Under the pieces are notes generated by a model that worked only from the letters and a program-made list of their open reading frames with translations, ran no database searches and had not been told where the DNA came from. Of a stretch of DNA of 8,645 bases, positions 6,536 through 8,645 are shown in pieces; position 1 is the first letter of the stretch, and each line of letters opens with the position of its first letter. The stretch covers positions 1 to 8,645 of the forward strand of contig JAEEIS010000257.1 of assembly GCA_016281475.1 (NCBI GenBank), given 5' to 3'. Made by a program: the position numbers and the translations under genes. The stretch is from Bacteroidales bacterium (lineage in GTDB: Bacteria; Bacteroidota; Bacteroidia; Bacteroidales; P3).

Positions 6536-6820
6536 GGTGACTTCTATTTTTTATCGCCTGACGGCGAGAAATTGAACAAAATTGATAAAAAAAATTTTAT
6601 ATGATTTTGAATCAAGATTTTAGGGGACTTCTATTAATCACCTCGGAGAGGTGAGACTATTCATAACACGGTACAAGCCGAAGACGCAGTGCCGTGACAC
6701 TCAGCCATCTGAGAACTGCGTCCCGAAGGGACGCGACATATATACAGAATTTATAGAACCCACCTTTATATAATTTCTGCCCGCAGGGCATCCGTCAAAT
6801 TGGGGATTTATAGAAATCCC
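6536..6820. repeat. Array of short hairpins between convergent genes
   Basis: No convincing coding frame is seen here. I find consecutive inverted repeats: TCGCC/GGCGA (6554-6567), TCACCTC/GAGGTGA with a 3-nt loop (6638-6654), CACGGTAC/GTGCCGTG with one G-U pair (6667-6696), CTCAG/CTGAG (6700-6713), GCGTCCC/GGGACGC with a 3-nt loop (6718-6734), TGCCC/GGGCA with a 3-nt loop (6778-6790) and GGGATTT/AAATCCC (6803-6820). Shared linker sequences recur: GACTTCTATT at 6539-6548 and 6626-6635, and TTTATAGAA at 6750-6758 and 6807-6815. The density of GC-rich stems in AT-rich DNA suggests an interspersed repeat element or a structured RNA. Confidence 0.65.
6803..6820 (-). terminator. Possible weak terminator of the GT4 gene
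   Basis: On the minus strand this 7-bp stem (GGGATTT/AAATCCC, 4-nt loop) lies 6 bp past the TGA of the GT4 gene. Only a poor T-run (CAATTTG) follows, so termination here is possible but weakly supported. Confidence 0.25.
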
Positions 6821-6826
6821 TTTCAA

Positions 6827-7966
6827 TCAACTCTCCTCCTTCTCAGGGCAGAGCGTGGCGTAGAGGTTGTAGAAATCTGTGATAATCCTGTCGGGAGCGA
6901 ACTTTATGCGCTGCTCGCGACCCTTGGCCACAAGCTGGAGGCGCAGCTGCGGGTCGTCGACAATGCGGCGCAGCTGATTGGCAATCTCCTTCGGGTCGTC
7001 AGGCGAAGCATATAGGGCGGCATCACCTCCCGCCTCAGGCATCGATGAGATATTGGACGCAACCACCGGCACGTCGCAGCACATCGACTCCAAGATAGGA
7101 ATGCCGAAACCCTCGAAATGAGACACATACACGCTCGCCACCGCACCGCTATAGATAGCAGGGAAATCCTCAAAGTCGGCATTCGTGACAATATGCACGC
7201 GCTCCGTCAGCTTCTTCCTTCTAATTTCAGACATCAGACTACCGTAATAGGTGCCATGCGGGCGACCCACTATCACCAGATGCAGGTCGGCAGGCAGCTC
7301 GGCCAAGGCCCTGACAGCGGCAATCTGGTTCTTACGTTCCTCAATAGAGCCCACGCACACCACATACCTCTCCGGCAAACCGTAGGTCTCACGTGCGGAC
7401 TTACGGTCGGCCTCGTCGACAGGCCTCCAAAAGATGTTGTCGCACGACTGGTACAGCACCCTGATCTTCTGCTCGGGCACATGCATAAACTCTATGAGGT
7501 CCCGCTTGGTCTGCTCGCTGATGGCCACCACCACGTCGGCAATGCGACAGGCATGACGCTGTTTGATACGGTGCATCGTTCGGTCGAAAAGACTATAGAA
7601 CTGTGGGTAACGCCACACAATGAGGTCGTGCATCGTCACCACCTTCTTGATAGAGCGGGGAATGCCGTGTGGCAGCTCGTGGCTCAGGCCATGGAAAATA
7701 TCCACCTTGTCGCCCTTCAAGTGGACCGACACACCGTAACGCCGCCACAACGTGGGGAAATGCCTGTCGATGCCCGACGGCTGGCGGGTCGATATGTTGG
7801 CAAAGCCCGAGAAATAGCTCTTGTACTCGCCCGACATATCTGGCGCATACAGGAACGAATGCACACCCTGATACCGTTGGGCAAGGCCGCAGATAAGCAT
7901 GCGGCTGTAATTGCCCAGACCCGTCTGATTCTGAAAAGCGCGTTTGGCGTCGAAACCTATTATCAT
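6827..7966 (-). CDS. Glycosyltransferase family 4 (GT-B fold)
   Basis: This 379-aa cytoplasmic enzyme probably transfers a sugar from a nucleotide donor during surface polysaccharide or LPS synthesis. The N-terminal half has the GT4 acceptor-side pattern: FDAKRAF...TGLGNYSR at 5-22 and VVTMHDL in the middle. The C-terminal Rossmann half has VGSIEERKN (about 206-213), and then HFEGFGIPILES with the EX7E pair Glu285/Glu293, followed by MPEAGGDAALYASPDD. These features are typical of retaining GT4 mannosyl-, glucosyl- or rhamnosyltransferases, and the length is normal. Donor and acceptor cannot be assigned. It is divergent from the GT2 gene at 8139 and convergent with the OmpA-family gene. The ATG at 7966 directly begins the first beta strand (MIIGFDAKR), which supports this start. 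The leader has no Shine-Dalgarno. Confidence 0.9.
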   Translation of the reverse strand: MIIGFDAKRAFQNQTGLGNYSRMLICGLAQRYQGVHSFLYAPDMSGEYKSYFSGFANISTRQPSGIDRHFPTLWRRYGVSVHLKGDKVDIFHGLSHELPHGIPRSIKKVVTMHDLIVWRYPQFYSLFDRTMHRIKQRHACRIADVVVAISEQTKRDLIEFMHVPEQKIRVLYQSCDNIFWRPVDEADRKSARETYGLPERYVVCVGSIEERKNQIAAVRALAELPADLHLVIVGRPHGTYYGSLMSEIRRKKLTERVHIVTNADFEDFPAIYSGAVASVYVSHFEGFGIPILESMCCDVPVVASNISSMPEAGGDAALYASPDDPKEIANQLRRIVDDPQLRLQLVAKGREQRIKFAPDRIITDFYNLYATLCPEKEES

Positions 7967-8007
7967 AGCGAACGATGATTCGTGAATAGTCCATTCAAAA
8001 TAATTTG

Positions 8008-8015
8008 CAAAAGTA
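8008..8015 (-). promoter_or_regulatory. Bacteroidota-type -7 box for the GT4 gene
   Basis: The minus strand reads TACTTTTG, which fits the TAnnTTTG -7 consensus of the Bacteroidota primary sigma factor, and is followed by CAAATTA. It lies about 40 bp before the GT4 ATG. I see no clear TTG -33 element upstream, so the call rests on the -7 box and its position. Confidence 0.5.
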
Positions 8016-8068
8016 CGAATTTATTTTTAATTTTTAATTTTTATTTCTTTTAATTATTAATTTTTTTG

Positions 8069-8076
8069 TATCTTTG
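8069..8076 (+). promoter_or_regulatory. Bacteroidota-type -7 box for the GT2 gene
   Basis: TATCTTTG is a full match to TAnnTTTG, followed by CAAATTC, about 62 bp upstream of the GT2 ATG. Its -33 region is A/T rich without a clear TTG. It mirrors the minus-strand box, sharing TTTGCAAATT. Confidence 0.6.
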
Positions 8077-8138
8077 CAAATTCAAAACGAAAAAAAATTT
8101 CAGCAATTAAGCTATCAGCCTTTTAGCAATCAAAAAAA

Positions 8139-8645
8139 ATGGTCACACTATCCGTTATCATCATAACACACAACGAAGAGCGCAATATCGAGCGGTGCCT
8201 CGAAGCGCTACACGGCATTGCCTCGGAAGTGGTGGTGGTAGACTCAGGCTCCACCGACGAGACCGGAGCCATCTGCCGACAGCAGGGTGCAACCTTCGTC
8301 CACCACGACTGGGAGGGTTTCTCCAAGCAGAAAAACTATGCCGAAACCCTCGCCACGGGCGACTGGGTCCTGAGTCTGGATGCCGACGAGGAGGTGGGTG
8401 AAGAGCTATTCGACAGCCTGCTCCACCTGCTGGCCGAAGGTCCGCGCGAGGGCGAGGTCTACAGCGTCAACCGCCTCACCAACTTCTGCGGCCATTGGAT
8501 ACGCCATTGCGGCTGGTACCCCGACACCAAAGTGCGCCTTTGGCAGCGCGGCACCGCACGGTGGGAGGGCGATGTGCACGAGCAGCTCGTCTTCTCCAAG
8601 CCCGTGAAGACCCTGCAGCTGAAGGGCGACCTGCTGCACTATTCC
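8139..8645 (+). CDS. Glycosyltransferase family 2, WaaE/KdtX-like, N-terminal part
   Basis: The frame is open from the ATG at 8139 to the window edge (169 codons) with no stop, so the gene is truncated. It matches GT2 enzymes of the LPS-core beta-1,4-glucosyltransferase type (WaaE/KdtX-like). Visible motifs are SVIIITHNEERNIERCL at 5-21, VVVVDSGSTDET at 31-42 (nucleotide-sugar binding), KQKNYA at 63-68, and LDADEEV at 80-86 with the metal-binding DxD Asp81/Asp83. TKVRLW and WEGDVHE follow further on, as is typical of this subgroup. It is a GT-A fold inverting transferase, probably acting at the cytoplasmic face of the inner membrane. Donor and acceptor are inferred only from the family. The start directly precedes the first beta strand and has an A-rich leader (CAAAAAAA). 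Confidence 0.88.
   Translation, partial: MVTLSVIIITHNEERNIERCLEALHGIASEVVVVDSGSTDETGAICRQQGATFVHHDWEGFSKQKNYAETLATGDWVLSLDADEEVGEELFDSLLHLLAEGPREGEVYSVNRLTNFCGHWIRHCGWYPDTKVRLWQRGTARWEGDVHEQLVFSKPVKTLQLKGDLLHYS

Larger units (their letters stand above)
7967..8138. other. AT-rich divergent intergenic region with 7-bp tandem repeats
   Basis: This region separates the divergent GT4 and GT2 genes. It is strongly A/T rich, including about three tandem copies of TTTTTAA at 8024-8043. Close to the GT4 start, TCGTGAATAGT (7980-7990) resembles the TCGTGAATGGT unit in the 6447-6517 hairpin, and TGAAT/ATTCA (7983-7997) forms a small inverted repeat. Promoter boxes are listed separately. Confidence 0.55.

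Noticed and set aside
6554..6567. TCGCC/GGCGA hairpin as an intrinsic terminator
   Set aside because: On the plus strand the T-run comes before the stem, and on the minus strand an A-run follows it, so neither direction gives a stem followed by U's.
6536..6820. CRISPR array
   Set aside because: The palindromes differ in sequence and spacing, and there is no constant repeat with uniform spacers or any cas gene in view.
7118..7978. 286-codon open frame on the plus strand over the GT4 gene
   Set aside because: It lies opposite the GT4 gene, which has full family motifs. The translation shows no recognisable domain and has no promoter of its own.

Overview
The window looks like a chromosomal segment of a Bacteroidales (Bacteroidota) bacterium with GC-rich genes and AT-rich intergenic DNA. 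The reasons are two proteins with C-terminal type IX secretion (T9SS) sorting-domain features, start codons preceded by A/T-rich leaders without Shine-Dalgarno sequences, and TAnnTTTG-type -7 promoter boxes. The species cannot be named from the sequence alone.

Layout: (1) 1-453, the 3' end of a 3-keto-5-aminohexanoate cleavage enzyme gene (kce, lysine fermentation), cut by the left edge. (2) 454-729, non-coding, with a cluster of AATCGGT repeats and a 12-bp palindrome just before the next start. (3) 730-6414, three tightly spaced same-strand genes that look like one operon for envelope or secreted proteins: an 801-aa secreted arginine/peptidylarginine deiminase-like enzyme with a T9SS sorting domain, a 544-aa surface protein with three YDG repeats and a divergent T9SS-like tail, and a 536-aa OmpA-family protein with a barrel-like N-terminal half, an approximately 130-residue Ala/Glu/Arg coil and a peptidoglycan-binding C-terminal domain. 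(4) 6415-6826, non-coding DNA between convergent genes, holding one very long hairpin and then a run of at least seven short hairpins. (5) 6827-7966 (minus), a GT4 glycosyltransferase. (6) 7967-8138, an AT-rich divergent promoter region. (7) 8139-8645 (plus), the start of a GT2 glycosyltransferase of the WaaE/KdtX type, cut by the right edge.

The most interesting part is the 730-6414 cluster. The deiminase keeps the Asp/His/Asp/Cys catalytic set of the PPAD/AguA fold, but its substrate pocket appears to be a mixture of the Porphyromonas gingivalis PPAD and agmatine deiminase patterns. Its Ig-like domain is interrupted by a stretch dense in D(S/T)x sites that match the Bacteroidota O-glycosylation motif. 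I infer that the operon exports an arginine-modifying enzyme and a repeat adhesin to the cell surface, and that the OmpA-like protein links the outer membrane to peptidoglycan. The two glycosyltransferases are probably part of a surface polysaccharide or LPS locus extending to the right.
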